Below, piece by piece: positions 28,989-38,629 of a stretch of DNA of 64,000 bases; position 1 is the stretch's first letter, and each line of letters begins with the position of its first letter. A model generated the notes under the pieces. The model had not been told where the DNA came from. It was given only the letters and a program-made list of their open reading frames with translations, and ran no database searches. A program made the position numbers and the translations under genes. Source of the DNA: Longispora fulva (lineage in GTDB: Bacteria; Actinomycetota; Actinomycetes; Mycobacteriales; Micromonosporaceae); NCBI RefSeq assembly GCF_015751905.1, contig NZ_JADOUF010000001.1, forward strand, positions 6,696,001 to 6,760,000. The letters run 5' to 3'.

Positions 28989-29552
28989 ATGACAGCCGAG
29001 GAGCTCGCACACCGACTCGCCGACCGGGTGGGCGGCGAGGTGGGCGTGAGTTCCGGAGGGGACTGGGCCCGGCAGGTCGTGGACGTCCCGGTCGACGGCT
29101 GGGTCCGCACCCTGGAGGCGGCCCGTGGCGCGGGGCTGACCTTCTTCGACTGGCTCAGCGCCGTGGACGAGCTCGACGAGGGCTTCCGGATCGTCGCCCA
29201 CCTGTGGTCGGTCCCGGACAGGTTCGGTCTGCTGATCAGGACCCTGACCCCGCGCGAGTCCCCGTCGGTGCCCACCGCGACCGGGGTGTTCCCGGGCGCG
29301 GCCTGGCACGAGCGGGAGACCCACGAGATGTTCGGCGTGGACTTCCCCGGCAACGACAACCTGGGGCCGCTGCTCCTGCCGCCGGAGTTCGAGGGCCAGC
29401 CGCTGCGCAAGGAGTTCGTGCTGGCCAGCCGGGTCGCGAAACCGTGGCCGGGGGCCAAGGAGCCCGGCGAGGGCGCCGAGGGGTCCTCGAAGCGCGCGCC
29501 CATGCGTCCGCCCGGCGTCCCGACGGCCGAGGAATGGGGTCCCCGCCGGTGA
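28989..29552 (+). CDS. nuoC2: NADH-quinone oxidoreductase-like subunit C (second cluster)
   Basis: This 187-residue protein has the family signature AWHERETHEMFGVDFPGND and LLLPPEFEGQPLRKEF. It is shorter than the main-operon copy and is not fused to a NuoD domain. After the conserved core there is a low-complexity tail, PWPGAKEPGEGAEGSSKR and onward. The stop overlaps the start of nuoH2. Confidence 0.9.
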   Translation: MTAEELAHRLADRVGGEVGVSSGGDWARQVVDVPVDGWVRTLEAARGAGLTFFDWLSAVDELDEGFRIVAHLWSVPDRFGLLIRTLTPRESPSVPTATGVFPGAAWHERETHEMFGVDFPGNDNLGPLLLPPEFEGQPLRKEFVLASRVAKPWPGAKEPGEGAEGSSKRAPMRPPGVPTAEEWGPRR

Positions 29553-30502
29553 TTCTCGACATCGCGATCAGGCTCGCCGCCGTGCTGGTGGCCTTCCTGA
29601 CCCTGCCGCTGATCGTGGGCCAGATGGAACACAAGGTCATGGCGCACATGCAGGGCCGGCTCGGCCCGATGTACGCGGGCGCCTTCCACGGCTGGGCCCA
29701 GCTTATCGCCGACGGCATCAAGTTCGTGCAGAAGGAGGAGATCGTCCCCGACGCGGCGGACAAGCGGATATTCCGTCTCGCGCCGGTGATGGCCCTGCTG
29801 CCGTACCTGCTGATCCTGCTCGTCATCCCGCTCGGCCCCGACGGCCTGGTCGCCCAGGGCCTGGACATCGGGCTGTTCTTCGTGCTGGCCGTGATGGGGC
29901 TGGGCGTCGTCGCGGTCCTGATGGCCGCGTGGTCGAGCGGCTCGAAGTACTCCCTGCTCGGCGGCCTGCGGGCCGCGGCCCAGCTCCTCGGCTACGAGCT
30001 GCCCCTGGTGTTGTCCGCCGCCAGTGTCGCGATGGCCGCCGGCACCCTGTCGCTGAACGGCATCGTGGTCGCCTGGCGTCCCTGGTGGATCGTCTGGCAG
30101 CTCCCGGCCCTGTTCGTGTTCTTCGTCGCCGGGCTGGCGGAGCTGCGCCGGCCCCCGTTCGATGCGCCGATCGCCGACTCGGAGCTGGTGTTCGGCTACA
30201 TGACGGAGTACACCGGACTGCGGTTCGCGTTCTTCCTGCTCGCCGAGTACGTCGGCATCGTCGTCATCTCCGCCCTGACGGCCGTGCTGTTCCTCGGCGG
30301 GTGGAAGGGACCGTTCGACGACACCCATCTCGGCTGGGCCTGGATGCTGGTCAAGACGATGGCGGTCGCGTTCGTGATCATCTGGCTGCGGGTGGCCTAT
30401 CCCAGGCTGCGCGAGGACCAGATCCAGAAGCTGTGCTGGCTGGGGCTCGTGCCCCTGGCGCTGGCCCAGCTCGTACTGACGGCGGTGGTGAAGGTTGTCT
30501 GA
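29549..30502 (+). CDS. nuoH2: NADH-quinone oxidoreductase-like subunit H (second cluster)
   Basis: This 317-residue membrane subunit has about eight helices, with [12 protein letters not shown] replacing the usual QxRxGPN loop, the acidic loop [19 protein letters not shown], and [10 protein letters not shown]. It lacks the long C-terminal tail of the main-operon NuoH. GTG 29549 overlaps the nuoC2 stop; an in-frame ATG lies at 29534. The conserved acidic quinone-tunnel loop suggests a working quinone site. Confidence 0.9.
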   Translation: MILDIAIRLAAVLVAFLTLPLIVGQMEHKVMAHMQGRLGPMYAGAFHGWAQLIADGIKFVQKEEIVPDAADKRIFRLAPVMALLPYLLILLVIPLGPDGLVAQGLDIGLFFVLAVMGLGVVAVLMAAWSSGSKYSLLGGLRAAAQLLGYELPLVLSAASVAMAAGTLSLNGIVVAWRPWWIVWQLPALFVFFVAGLAELRRPPFDAPIADSELVFGYMTEYTGLRFAFFLLAEYVGIVVISALTAVLFLGGWKGPFDDTHLGWAWMLVKTMAVAFVIIWLRVAYPRLREDQIQKLCWLGLVPLALAQLVLTAVVKVV

Positions 30503-30995
30503 GATCCCCGGCAAGGGCCTGATTCAGGGGCTCGCCGTCACGATGAAAACGATGCTCAAGCCGGCGCACACCCACCAGTACCCGGACACCCAGCCGGAGC
30601 TGCCGCCGCGCACCAGGGGCGTGATCGCCCTCGCCGAGGAGAACTGCACCTCCTGCATGCTCTGCGCGCGGGAGTGCCCCGACTGGTGCATCTACATCGA
30701 CTCGCACAAGGAGACCGTGGAGGTCCCTGGCGGGCGGCCCCGGCAGAAGAACATGCTGGACCGGTTCGCGATCGACTTCTCGCTGTGCATGTACTGCGGG
30801 ATCTGCATCGAGGTGTGCCCCTTCGACGCGCTGTTCTGGTCGCCGGAGTTCGAGTACGCCGAGGGCGACATCCGTAACCTGCTGCACGAGAAGGACCACC
30901 TCGGCCAGTGGATGGCCACGGTGCCGGCCCCGACGGCGCACGACCCCAACGGCGAGCCCGCCAAGGAACAGGTCGCGGCGGAGAAGAAGAAGTGA
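30495..30995 (+). CDS. nuoI2: NADH-quinone oxidoreductase-like subunit I (second cluster)
   Basis: This 166-residue ferredoxin-like protein has two intact 4Fe-4S motifs, [12 protein letters not shown] and [12 protein letters not shown]. The TTG start at 30495 gives an N-terminus ([19 protein letters not shown]) that resembles other actinobacterial second-cluster NuoI proteins as I recall them; an internal ATG at 30543 is less likely. Without NuoE, F and G in this cluster, this subunit could be the entry point for electrons from a soluble carrier such as ferredoxin (inference). Confidence 0.9.
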   Translation: MSEIPGKGLIQGLAVTMKTMLKPAHTHQYPDTQPELPPRTRGVIALAEENCTSCMLCARECPDWCIYIDSHKETVEVPGGRPRQKNMLDRFAIDFSLCMYCGICIEVCPFDALFWSPEFEYAEGDIRNLLHEKDHLGQWMATVPAPTAHDPNGEPAKEQVAAEKKK

Positions 30996-31489
30996 CCGTC
31001 ACCGACATCCTGCTGTGCGCCCTGGGCGCAGTGGCCATCGGCGCCGCGCTGCGCGTGGTCACCACCAGGCACCTCGTCCGGGCCGGGTTGTGGCTGGTCG
31101 TGGCCCTGGCAGCGATCGCCGGCTGCTACCTGGTGCTCACCGCCGAACTGGTCGCCTGGGTCCAGGTGCTGATCTACGTCGGGGCCGTCGTCGTGCTGCT
31201 GCTGTTCGCCACGATGCTGACCCGCGCGCCGATCGGCCCCAGCGACGAGCTGGACCGGGCCCGGATTCCGGCGGCCCTGATCGGCCTCGGTTCCGGCGGT
31301 GGCCTGGCCGCGATCCTATTCATCGGGTACCGGTGGACCAGGGTCGAACTCTCCGCCCCCGGCACGGCGGCGAAACTCGGCGCGGAGATCTTCTCCGGCT
31401 GGGTGCTGCCGTTCGAGGTGCTCTCCGTGCTGCTGCTCGCCGCGCTGGTCGGCGCGATCGTGGTCTCGCGCAAGGGGGCTGAGCGCTGA
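30992..31489 (+). CDS. nuoJ2: NADH-quinone oxidoreductase-like subunit J (second cluster)
   Basis: This 165-residue protein has five helices and contains the [20 protein letters not shown] segment typical of NuoJ. It lacks the long C-terminal extension of the main-operon copy. GTG 30992 overlaps the nuoI2 stop, and the TGA overlaps the nuoK2 ATG. Confidence 0.88.
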   Translation: MTVTDILLCALGAVAIGAALRVVTTRHLVRAGLWLVVALAAIAGCYLVLTAELVAWVQVLIYVGAVVVLLLFATMLTRAPIGPSDELDRARIPAALIGLGSGGGLAAILFIGYRWTRVELSAPGTAAKLGAEIFSGWVLPFEVLSVLLLAALVGAIVVSRKGAER

Positions 31490-31851
31490 TGCATCCCGTC
31501 ATCCCCTACGTGATCGCCGCGCTGCTGTTCGGCGTCGGCGTCTACGGCGTGCTCGTCCGGCGCAACGCCGTCCTCGTGCTGATGGCCGTGGAGCTGATGC
31601 TCAACGCGGTCAACCTGGTGCTCGTGACGGCGGACGCGACGGTGCGGGCGTACACCGGGCAGACGTTCGCGCTGTTCGTGATCGTGCTGGCCGCCGCGGA
31701 GATCGGGGTCGGGCTGGCGCTGGTGCTGCAGCTCTTCCGGCTGCGGGGGGCGATCGTGCTGGACGACGTGGCCGTGGATTCCGTGCCGGCCGGCGCTCCT
31801 GTGGACAACTCTGTGGATAACCCTGTGGACAAGCCTGTGGACAACTCATGA
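31489..31851 (+). CDS. nuoK2: NADH-quinone oxidoreductase-like subunit K with repeat tail (second cluster)
   Basis: The first 100 residues are a normal three-helix NuoK, with the membrane glutamate in AVELMLNAVNLVL and another in the AAEIGVGLAL helix. The last 20 or so residues are a non-family tail, PVDNSVDNPVDKPVDNS, encoded by a 12-bp tandem repeat whose core matches DnaA boxes. The tail is predicted to be soluble and acidic. The stop overlaps the nuoL2 ATG. Confidence 0.88.
   Translation: MHPVIPYVIAALLFGVGVYGVLVRRNAVLVLMAVELMLNAVNLVLVTADATVRAYTGQTFALFVIVLAAAEIGVGLALVLQLFRLRGAIVLDDVAVDSVPAGAPVDNSVDNPVDKPVDNS
31800..31844 (-). repeat. Four DnaA-box-like nonamers at 12-bp spacing inside nuoK2
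   Basis: Read on the minus strand these are TTGTCCACA (31844-31836), TTGTCCACA (31832-31824), TTATCCACA (31820-31812) and TTGTCCACA (31808-31800). TTATCCACA is the E. coli consensus box and TTGTCCACA is the form preferred in high-GC actinomycetes. Start-to-start spacing is exactly 12 bp, slightly more than one helical turn. All four point the same way. The repeat is also in frame, encoding a four-residue VDN-type repeat, so simple slippage of a coding unit is the alternative. Confidence 0.7.
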
Positions 31852-33650
31852 CGGGCCTCGCCTGGCTGCTCCCGGGGGCCCCGCTGCTGGCCGCCCTGAT
31901 CGGCTTCTTCCTCCCGCCGGCCGCCCGCCGGCCCGCCGCCCTCGTCGGCTCGCTCGGTGCCCTGATCGCCCTGGGCTGCGCCGTCGCGCTCCTGCTCCGC
32001 GACCCCGTGGCCGCGCACGTCAAGCTCGCCTCCTTCGGCGCGCTCGACGTCACCCTCGGGGTCAGCGTCACCGCGATCGCCGCCGTGGTCGCCGTCGCCG
32101 TCGGGGTGGTCGCGCTGGCCGTGCAGGTCTACTCGGCGGCGTACCTGCACGACGACACCAACTACGCGCCGTACGCCGCGCAGATCAGCCTGTTCACCGC
32201 AGCCATGCTCACCGTCGTCGTCGCCGACGACCTGCTGGTCCTGCTCGTCGGCTGGGAGGTGATGGGCGCGTGCTCGTACCTGCTCATCGCCCACGACCGG
32301 TCCCTGCCGGAGGCCCCCGCCGCCGCCGTGAAGGCCTTCCTGGTCACCCGGGTCGGCGACGTCGGCTTCCTGCTCGGCATCGCCGTGCTCGCCGTCAACG
32401 CGAAGACGCTGGACATCGGCAAGGTGCTCGCGCACCACTACAGCCCCGGGGTACTGACGGCGGCGACGCTGCTGCTGCTCGCCGGGGTGTTCGGCAAGAG
32501 CGCGCAGTTCCCGTTCCACTCCTGGCTGCCCGACGCCATGGCCGGCCCGACCCCGATCAGCGCCCTGATCCACGCGGCCACCATGGTCGCAGCCGGCGTG
32601 TACGTCGTCGCCCGGCTCTACCCGCTGTTCGGCGCGTCGCACACCGCGATGGCCGTCCTCGCCGTCGCCGCCGCGATCACGATGCTGTGGGGCGCGTGCT
32701 GCGCGATGGCCGCCACCGACATCAAAAAGGTGCTCGCCTGGTCGACGGTCAGCCAGCTCGGCTACATGACCGGAGCGCTCGCCGCGGGCTCCCCGCCGGC
32801 CGCGCTGTTCCACCTGCTCAGCCATGCCGGGTTCAAGGCGCTGCTGTTCCTGTGCGCCGGGGCCGTGATCCACGCGACCGGCTCCAACCGGATCGACGAC
32901 GCCGGCGGGCTGCGGACCCGGATGCCGGTCACCTTCTGGACCATGACGATCGGGCTCGCCGCGCTGGTCGGGCTGCCCCCGGTCAGCGGGTTCTGGAGCA
33001 AGGAGAACGTGCTGGTCCAGGCCGAGCACGCCGAGGGCTGGCAGGGGCGCCTGATCTTCATCGCCGGCATGGTCACCGTGGCCCTGACCGCGTGGTATTC
33101 GACCCGGCTCTGGCTGCGCACCTTCTTCGGCCACTACCGGGGCGAGGCGGCCAAGCCGCACGACCCGCCGGCCCTGATGCGGGGGCCGCTCCTGGTGCTG
33201 GCGGTCCCGGCGGCCCTGTTCGGTCTGCTGGCTCTCGGCAACTGGCTCGGGCACCGGCTCGGCGGCGACCTGCTCGACCTGAACAAGATGACCCTGGTCG
33301 CCCTGTTCCTCACCGGGATCGGGGCCGTGGCCGCCTCGGCGGGTGCCTCGCACAGCGACCCTGCCCGGTTCCTCGGCCCGCTGCGCCCCCTGTTCGCCAA
33401 CGCCTTCTACTTCGACACCGTCCAGGACTACGTGGTCGTCAAGCCGGTCAGGGCGCTGGCCCGCGCGATCGGCTTCCTCGACGCCCGGGTCGTCGACGGC
33501 GCTGTCGAGGGCACCGGCACCGGCTCCAACCGGATCGGCGCCCTGGTCAACCGGCTGAACGCCCCGGGCCTGCCCCGGTACGCGACGGCCGCCCTGGCCG
33601 GCGTCCTCTTGATCGCCGTCGCGGCGTTGGCCACGGAGGTGCTCCGATGA
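31848..33650 (+). CDS. nuoL2: NADH-quinone oxidoreductase-like subunit L (second cluster)
   Basis: This 600-residue antiporter-like subunit has LVGWEVMGACSYLLI (glutamate), FGKSAQFPFHSWLPDAMAGP (lysine) and ALIHAATMVAAGVYV. The C-terminal part contains FANAFYFDTVQDYVVVKPVRAL, consistent with the lateral amphipathic helix before a last helix. All charged channel residues that I can recognise are kept, so proton pumping is plausible. Confidence 0.92.
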   Translation: MTGLAWLLPGAPLLAALIGFFLPPAARRPAALVGSLGALIALGCAVALLLRDPVAAHVKLASFGALDVTLGVSVTAIAAVVAVAVGVVALAVQVYSAAYLHDDTNYAPYAAQISLFTAAMLTVVVADDLLVLLVGWEVMGACSYLLIAHDRSLPEAPAAAVKAFLVTRVGDVGFLLGIAVLAVNAKTLDIGKVLAHHYSPGVLTAATLLLLAGVFGKSAQFPFHSWLPDAMAGPTPISALIHAATMVAAGVYVVARLYPLFGASHTAMAVLAVAAAITMLWGACCAMAATDIKKVLAWSTVSQLGYMTGALAAGSPPAALFHLLSHAGFKALLFLCAGAVIHATGSNRIDDAGGLRTRMPVTFWTMTIGLAALVGLPPVSGFWSKENVLVQAEHAEGWQGRLIFIAGMVTVALTAWYSTRLWLRTFFGHYRGEAAKPHDPPALMRGPLLVLAVPAALFGLLALGNWLGHRLGGDLLDLNKMTLVALFLTGIGAVAASAGASHSDPARFLGPLRPLFANAFYFDTVQDYVVVKPVRALARAIGFLDARVVDGAVEGTGTGSNRIGALVNRLNAPGLPRYATAALAGVLLIAVAALATEVLR

Positions 33651-35047
33651 TCCTGATCGCGCTGCTGGCTTTGCCGGCCCTGGGCGCGCTGCTGGCCTTC
33701 CTGCCGGGGCGCACCGGCCGGCTGGCCGCCACCTGTGTGGCCGCGCTGACCTTCGGCCTGAGCCTGCGTCTGTACTCGACCGGCCCCGGCTTCTGGTACG
33801 AGTTCGACCGGGCCTGGGTCCCGGCCCTCAAACTGCGCTTCCACCTCGGCGTCGACGGCATCTCGTGGCCCCTGATCGTGCTGACCACGCTGCTCACCCT
33901 GCTGTGCTGCCTCTACTCGCTGTGGAAGACCCCGGACAACCGCCTGATCGGGCTGCTCCTGGCGTTGCAGGTCGGCCTGCTCGGCGTGTTCGTGGCCCTG
34001 GACCTGGTGCTGTTCTTCGTGGCCTTCGAGGTCGTCCTCCTGCCGATGTACGCGATCATCGCCGGCTGGGGCGGCCCGAAGCGCCGGCACGCTGCCCGCA
34101 AGTTCGTGCTGTACACCCTGTTCGGCTCGATGCTGCTCCTGATCGGCGTGGTGCTCGTCGTCAACCAGACCGGCACGGCCGACCTGGCCAAGCCGGCCGG
34201 CACCGCGACCCTGGCCGCGTTCGTGTTCCTCGCGCTCGGCTTCGCGGTGAAGGCCCCGCTGTGGCCGCTGCACTCCTGGTTGCCCGACGCGCACAGCGAG
34301 GCCCCGACCGTGGGCTCGGTGCTGCTGGCCGGGGTGCTGCTGAAGCTCGGCACGTACGGCCTGATCCGGGTCGCGATCCCGGTCGCCCCGACCGGCGCGC
34401 ACAAGGCAGCGCCGGTCCTCGCCGGGCTGGCGGTCGGGGCGATCCTGATCGGTGGCCTGATCTGCCTGGCGCAGACGGAGCTGAAGCGGCTGATCGCGTA
34501 CTCGTCGGTCGGGCACATGGGTTTCGTCCTGCTCGGCATCGCGACCATGACCGCCACCGGTCTGCAGGCCGCGCTGATCGGCAACCTGGCGCACGGCCTG
34601 ATCACGGGCCTGCTGTTCTTCCTGGTCGGCGCGCTCAAGGACCGCACCCACACCGGTGAGCTGGCTGAGCTCGGCGGCCTGCGGGAGAGTTCCCCGCAGC
34701 TCGCCGGCCTGCTCGGCTTCGCGGCCCTGGCGTCGCTCGGCCTGCCCGGGCTCGCCGGGTTCTGGGGCGAGGCGTTCGCCGTGATCGCCGCCGCCCAGCG
34801 CGGCTGGTGGGTCGCGGCGGCCCTCGCGGCGGTCGGTGGCGCGATCGCCGCCGCCTACCTGCTCAGACTGCTCCGCAAGGTCACCCACGGCCCCTCGACC
34901 CTGAAACTGACCGGCCCCGCCGGGTACGAGCTGGCCGCCTGGGCCCCGCTCGTCGTCGGGACCGTCGCGGTCGGGCTCGCCCCCCTGCTGGTGACCGGTG
35001 TGACCGGCCCCGCTGTCGACGCGCTGGTGGAGGCGTTCACCAAATGA
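33647..35047 (+). CDS. nuoM2: NADH-quinone oxidoreductase-like subunit M (second cluster)
   Basis: This 466-residue antiporter-like subunit has [20 protein letters not shown] (glutamate) and [20 protein letters not shown] (lysine). ATG 33647 lies in the nuoL2 stop; a much longer open frame upstream is nuoL2 read out of phase. The stop overlaps the nuoN2 ATG. Confidence 0.92.
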   Translation: MILIALLALPALGALLAFLPGRTGRLAATCVAALTFGLSLRLYSTGPGFWYEFDRAWVPALKLRFHLGVDGISWPLIVLTTLLTLLCCLYSLWKTPDNRLIGLLLALQVGLLGVFVALDLVLFFVAFEVVLLPMYAIIAGWGGPKRRHAARKFVLYTLFGSMLLLIGVVLVVNQTGTADLAKPAGTATLAAFVFLALGFAVKAPLWPLHSWLPDAHSEAPTVGSVLLAGVLLKLGTYGLIRVAIPVAPTGAHKAAPVLAGLAVGAILIGGLICLAQTELKRLIAYSSVGHMGFVLLGIATMTATGLQAALIGNLAHGLITGLLFFLVGALKDRTHTGELAELGGLRESSPQLAGLLGFAALASLGLPGLAGFWGEAFAVIAAAQRGWWVAAALAAVGGAIAAAYLLRLLRKVTHGPSTLKLTGPAGYELAAWAPLVVGTVAVGLAPLLVTGVTGPAVDALVEAFTK

Positions 35048-36429
35048 TCCAGTCGATCGATCACGCGATCCTGCTGCCGGCGTACCTGGCGGCCGGCACG
35101 GCGGTGCTGGTGTTCGTCGCGGACCTGGTCGTGCCCCGCCGCGCGGTGTCGCTCGGGCTCGGCGTGCTGGGCTCGCTCGCGGTCCTCGTCTCGGCGGTGC
35201 GGGCTCCGCAGGGCCGGCGCACGTTCTGCCTGCCGGAGGGCTGCTCGTACGTCTACGACAAGCAGGCCATGGTCGTCGCGGTGCTGTTCGCGGCACTCAC
35301 GGCCGCCGTGCTGCTCCTGTCGGCCACGACGAAGGCCGAACCGGGGGAGTACGCCTTCCTGCTCGCCTGCTCGATGACCGGCGGCGTGGTCCTGGGCGCG
35401 GCCGGGGACCTGATCACCCTGATCGTCGCCCTGGAGACCCTGACCCTGCCGTTGTACGCCCTCGTCGCGCTCCGCAGGGGCCTGAGGAGCGCCGAGGGCG
35501 CGCTGTCCCTGTTCGTGGTCTCCGTGATCTCCACGGCGGTGGCCCTGTTCGGCGCGGCACTCGTCTACGCCACCTTCGCCACCGTGCACCTCGGCAAGCT
35601 CGCCACCGCGACCCCGACGAAGCAGCTCGCCCCGGTCGCCACCCTCGGCGCGGTCCTCCTCGTCGCCGGGCTCTCCTTCAAGGTGGCGGCCGTACCGCTG
35701 CACGGCTGGGCCCCGGCCACCTACGACGGCGCCCCGCTGCCCGTCACCGCCTACCTGTCCACGGCGTCCAAGCTGGGCGGCGTGGTGGCGCTGCTGTTGG
35801 TGTCCGGGGCGCTGCTCGAGGTGCGGCCGACCACCCGGGTCGTCCTCGCCGCGCTGGCGATCGCGACCATGACCGTGGGCAACCTCGGCGCGCTCCGCCA
35901 GACCCGGATGGTCCGGCTGCTCGCCTGGTCCTCGATCGCTCAGGCCGGCTACGTGCTGGCCGCGCTGGTGGTGTCGGGGCCGGCCGCGGTGGCGTACACC
36001 GTCTTCTTCGTGATCATGGAGATCGTGGCCTTCGGCGTGGTCATCGCCGCCCGCGACGACGGCGACGGCGGAGCGGTCGACGACTACCGGGGCCTCGCCC
36101 GCCGCTCGCCGTGGCTCGCCGGGGCCCTCGTGGTCGCGCTGGCCGGCCTCGCGGGCCTGCCGCCGGGGTTCGCCGGCCTGTTCGCGAAGGTCACGGTCGT
36201 CAAGGCTCTCGTGGACGGGCACTGGACCTGGCTTGCCGTGATCGTGGTCCTCAACGCCGTCCTCGCCCTCGCCTACTACGCGCGGGTCGGCGCGGCCCTG
36301 TTCGCCCCGGGCGACGCCCCGGCCCCGAAGACCAGGTGGCCGATCACCGCGGCCCTCGCTGTCGCTGCCGCCGTCGCCCTCGTCGTCGGCTTCCTCCCGC
36401 AATGGGTACTCTCCGCAGCCAGCTACTAA
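35044..36429 (+). CDS. nuoN2: NADH-quinone oxidoreductase-like subunit N (second cluster)
   Basis: This 461-residue antiporter-like subunit has [15 protein letters not shown] (glutamate) and [20 protein letters not shown] (lysine). It is about 57 residues shorter than the main-operon NuoN. It is the last nuo gene of the cluster; htpX follows 20 bases later. Confidence 0.91.
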   Translation: MIQSIDHAILLPAYLAAGTAVLVFVADLVVPRRAVSLGLGVLGSLAVLVSAVRAPQGRRTFCLPEGCSYVYDKQAMVVAVLFAALTAAVLLLSATTKAEPGEYAFLLACSMTGGVVLGAAGDLITLIVALETLTLPLYALVALRRGLRSAEGALSLFVVSVISTAVALFGAALVYATFATVHLGKLATATPTKQLAPVATLGAVLLVAGLSFKVAAVPLHGWAPATYDGAPLPVTAYLSTASKLGGVVALLLVSGALLEVRPTTRVVLAALAIATMTVGNLGALRQTRMVRLLAWSSIAQAGYVLAALVVSGPAAVAYTVFFVIMEIVAFGVVIAARDDGDGGAVDDYRGLARRSPWLAGALVVALAGLAGLPPGFAGLFAKVTVVKALVDGHWTWLAVIVVLNAVLALAYYARVGAALFAPGDAPAPKTRWPITAALAVAAAVALVVGFLPQWVLSAASY

Positions 36430-36449
36430 CTCAAAGGAAGCACCACGGG

Positions 36450-37334
36450 GTGTCCGCTGTTGCACCCGATATGCGGAACGGCCTCAAGACAGCGGTACTC
36501 CTCGGACTCCTCACCGGCATGATCCTGCTCGTCGGAGCATGGTTCGGCGGCAGCACCGGCCTGTTCATCGCCGTAGCCCTGTCCCTGGTGCTCAACGGCG
36601 TGACCTACTTCTACTCCGACAAACTCGCCCTGCGCGCGATGGGCGCCGTCCCGGTGGCCCCGGAACAGGTCCCCGAGCTGTACGCGACCGTCCGCGAACT
36701 CGCCGACCGCGCCGGCCAGCCCATGCCCCGGCTCTACGTCAGCCCCACCATGCAGCCCAACGCCTTCGCCACGGGCCGCAACCCCACCCACGCGGCCGTC
36801 GCCGTCACGGAGGGCATCCTGCGCGTCCTGGACCGCCGCGAGATGCGCGCCGTCATCGGCCACGAACTCTCGCACGTCTACAACCGCGACATCCTGATCT
36901 CCAGCGTCGCCGCCGGGCTCGCCGGCATCATCACGATGCTCGCGAACCTCGCCTGGTTCATCCCGTTTGGCCGGTCCGAGGACGACGACGGGCCGGGCAT
37001 CCTGGGCGTGCTGGCGCTGATGATCCTGGGACCGGTGGCCGCCGGACTGGTGCAGCTGGCGATCAGCCGGAGCCGGGAGTACCAGGCCGACGCGTCCGGG
37101 GCGACCCTGACCAACGACCCGCTCGGGCTGGCCAGCGCGCTGCGGAAGATCGACGCCGGGACCCGGGCGATCCCGCTGACCGAGGACCCGCAGTTCGCCA
37201 GCACCGCGCACCTGATGATCGCGAACCCGTTCTCCGGCGGCGGACTGACCCGGCTGTTCGCGACGCACCCGCCGATGGCGGACCGGATCGCCCGGCTCGA
37301 GGCGATGGCGTCCGGAACGACCTACCGGCTGTAG
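36450..37334 (+). CDS. htpX: Zinc metalloprotease HtpX
   Basis: This 294-residue M48-family protease has two N-terminal helices (about residues 13-50), the zinc motif HELSH at 138-142, and Glu210 in [11 protein letters not shown] as third ligand. Further helices lie between them. It degrades misfolded membrane proteins in other bacteria. The GTG start has AAGGAAG 9 bases upstream; an in-frame ATG at 36471 is possible. Proximity to nuoN2 suggests cotranscription and perhaps quality control of the membrane complex, though that link is inference. Confidence 0.9.
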   Translation: MSAVAPDMRNGLKTAVLLGLLTGMILLVGAWFGGSTGLFIAVALSLVLNGVTYFYSDKLALRAMGAVPVAPEQVPELYATVRELADRAGQPMPRLYVSPTMQPNAFATGRNPTHAAVAVTEGILRVLDRREMRAVIGHELSHVYNRDILISSVAAGLAGIITMLANLAWFIPFGRSEDDDGPGILGVLALMILGPVAAGLVQLAISRSREYQADASGATLTNDPLGLASALRKIDAGTRAIPLTEDPQFASTAHLMIANPFSGGGLTRLFATHPPMADRIARLEAMASGTTYRL

Positions 37335-37591
37335 CGCGGACCCGGCCTCGCCAAGGACGGACCCGGCCGCCGAGGGAGGCGCAGGTGCCGGCCGCGTGGG
37401 CAACCGGGGGTGGTCATGAGCCACGGCCTGGCGGGGCAGCCAACGGCATCAGCATGGTGACGCTGCGCGCGATGGTCGGGGCGGTGAAAGCCTCCGCTGC
37501 CGGTCGGGCCGGCTGGTCGCCGGTACCCGTCAGATCGGGGAGGGCGCCGACATCCGGGCCGGGACGGCGGCACTCTCCCCGAAGTCATCGC

Positions 37592-37861
37592 CTAGCTCTG
37601 CTGACCGCCCTCGGAGTCCGGCTGGTCGCCCGGACCCGTCCAGGTGTCGGGCTTGTCGTTCGGCCCGTTCCATCCATCAGCCTTCTCGCCCGGTCCGGTC
37701 CATCCTTCAGCTTTCTCTCCCGGTCCGGTCCACCCGTCGGGACCGGCGTCCCGGCCGTCAGCGCCCACGCTCGGGCCGTCCCAGCCCTCAGGCTGCGCTG
37801 TGGGGCCGGTCCAGCCAGCCGTCCCGTGGGTGGTCTCCGTCGGTTCCTGCTCAGCACTCAT
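37592..37861 (-). CDS. Small acidic Trp/Gly/Pro repeat protein, unknown function
   Basis: The 89-residue product MSAEQEPTETTHGTAGWTGP and onward contains six Trp-containing units. Four are in exact 10-residue register (GWTGPGEKAE, GWTGPGEKAD, GWNGPNDKPD, TWTGPGDQPD). There is no signal peptide, membrane segment or cysteine. ATG 37861 has GGGGAG 5 bases upstream, which favours this strand and frame over two other open frames across the repeat. I do not recognise the family. A multi-unit peptide precursor or a structural or cell-surface-interacting protein are possibilities only. Confidence 0.55.
   Translation of the reverse strand: MSAEQEPTETTHGTAGWTGPTAQPEGWDGPSVGADGRDAGPDGWTGPGEKAEGWTGPGEKADGWNGPNDKPDTWTGPGDQPDSEGGQQS
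37622..37741. repeat. Four tandem 30-bp units
   Basis: Consecutive 30-base units at 37622, 37652, 37682 and 37712 align with each other. The last two are nearly identical over the central CGGTCCGGTCCA stretch, and the first two have diverged more. They encode the 10-residue repeats of the gene on the minus strand. Divergence is partly at third codon positions, in keeping with selection on the protein. Confidence 0.75.
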
Positions 37862-38011
37862 CGCGTCTCCCCGTGGCGGGCGCCGGTCGGCACCCTCGCC
37901 TCCATTGGGAACCCCGGAGCGCCGGCCCGCTGACGGCCAGCCGTCACCGATGCTGCCGAACACCCGACACGCGACGGGGGAACGCGTCAGCGCGCCCCCG
38001 TCGCGCCCAGC

Positions 38012-38503
38012 TCAGCGGTAGTTCGTGAACTGCAGCGCCACGTCGAAGTCCTGCCCCTTGAGCAGCGCGATCGTCGCCTGCAGGTCGTCGATCTTCTTGC
38101 ACGTGACCCGGATCTGGTCGCCCTGGATCTGGGCCTGGACGCCCTTGGGGCCTTCGTCCCGGATCACCTTGGTGATCTTCTTGGCCTTCTCCTGGTCGAT
38201 CCCCTGCACGATCTTGCAGTCGATCTTGTAGATCTTGCCGGACGAGCGCGCCTCGCCGGCGTCGAGAGCCTTCAGCGAGATGTTCCGCTTGATCAGCTTC
38301 TCCTTGAGGACCTCCAGCGCGGCGAGCACCCGGTCCTCGGTCTCGGCCTGCAGCGCGATCGCGTCCTCACCCGACTTGGTGATCTCCGCGCCCGTACCCC
38401 GGAAGTCGAAACGCTGCGACAGCTCCTTGGCCGTCTGGTTGACCGCGTTATCGACCTCCTGCTGGTCGGTCTTGCTGACAATGTCGAAGGAGGGATTAGC
38501 CAA
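38012..38503 (-). CDS. yajQ: YajQ family nucleotide-binding protein (UPF0234)
   Basis: This 163-residue protein begins [19 protein letters not shown] and ends [14 protein letters not shown], both hallmarks of the family; length is normal. YajQ proteins bind nucleotides, and a Xanthomonas member binds cyclic di-GMP. The TTG start at 38503 is supported by GGGAG 5 bases upstream and by the conserved N-terminus; the upstream in-frame extension lacks family similarity. It is divergent from tRNA-Tyr. Confidence 0.92.
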   Translation of the reverse strand: MANPSFDIVSKTDQQEVDNAVNQTAKELSQRFDFRGTGAEITKSGEDAIALQAETEDRVLAALEVLKEKLIKRNISLKALDAGEARSSGKIYKIDCKIVQGIDQEKAKKITKVIRDEGPKGVQAQIQGDQIRVTCKKIDDLQATIALLKGQDFDVALQFTNYR

Positions 38504-38629
38504 CGTTGCTCCCAAAATCTGCGTGTACCCGACCGAACGTGGAACCCAATGACGGTACCCGGTTGCGAACCCCCCGGGTCTTATAGCTATCCTTGCTTCC
38601 GCTGCCACTGATGTTGGCCGCAACACCCC

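Noticed and set aside
37622..37741. Tandem repeats as a possible CRISPR array
   Set aside because: Units are contiguous without spacers, diverge mostly in coding-compatible ways, and no cas gene is nearby.
37644..38021. Plus-strand open frame across the 30-bp repeats
   Set aside because: It also reads as a repeat (Pro/Ser/His-rich), but it has no ribosome site at its start and runs into the yajQ 3' end. The minus-strand frame has a good ribosome site.
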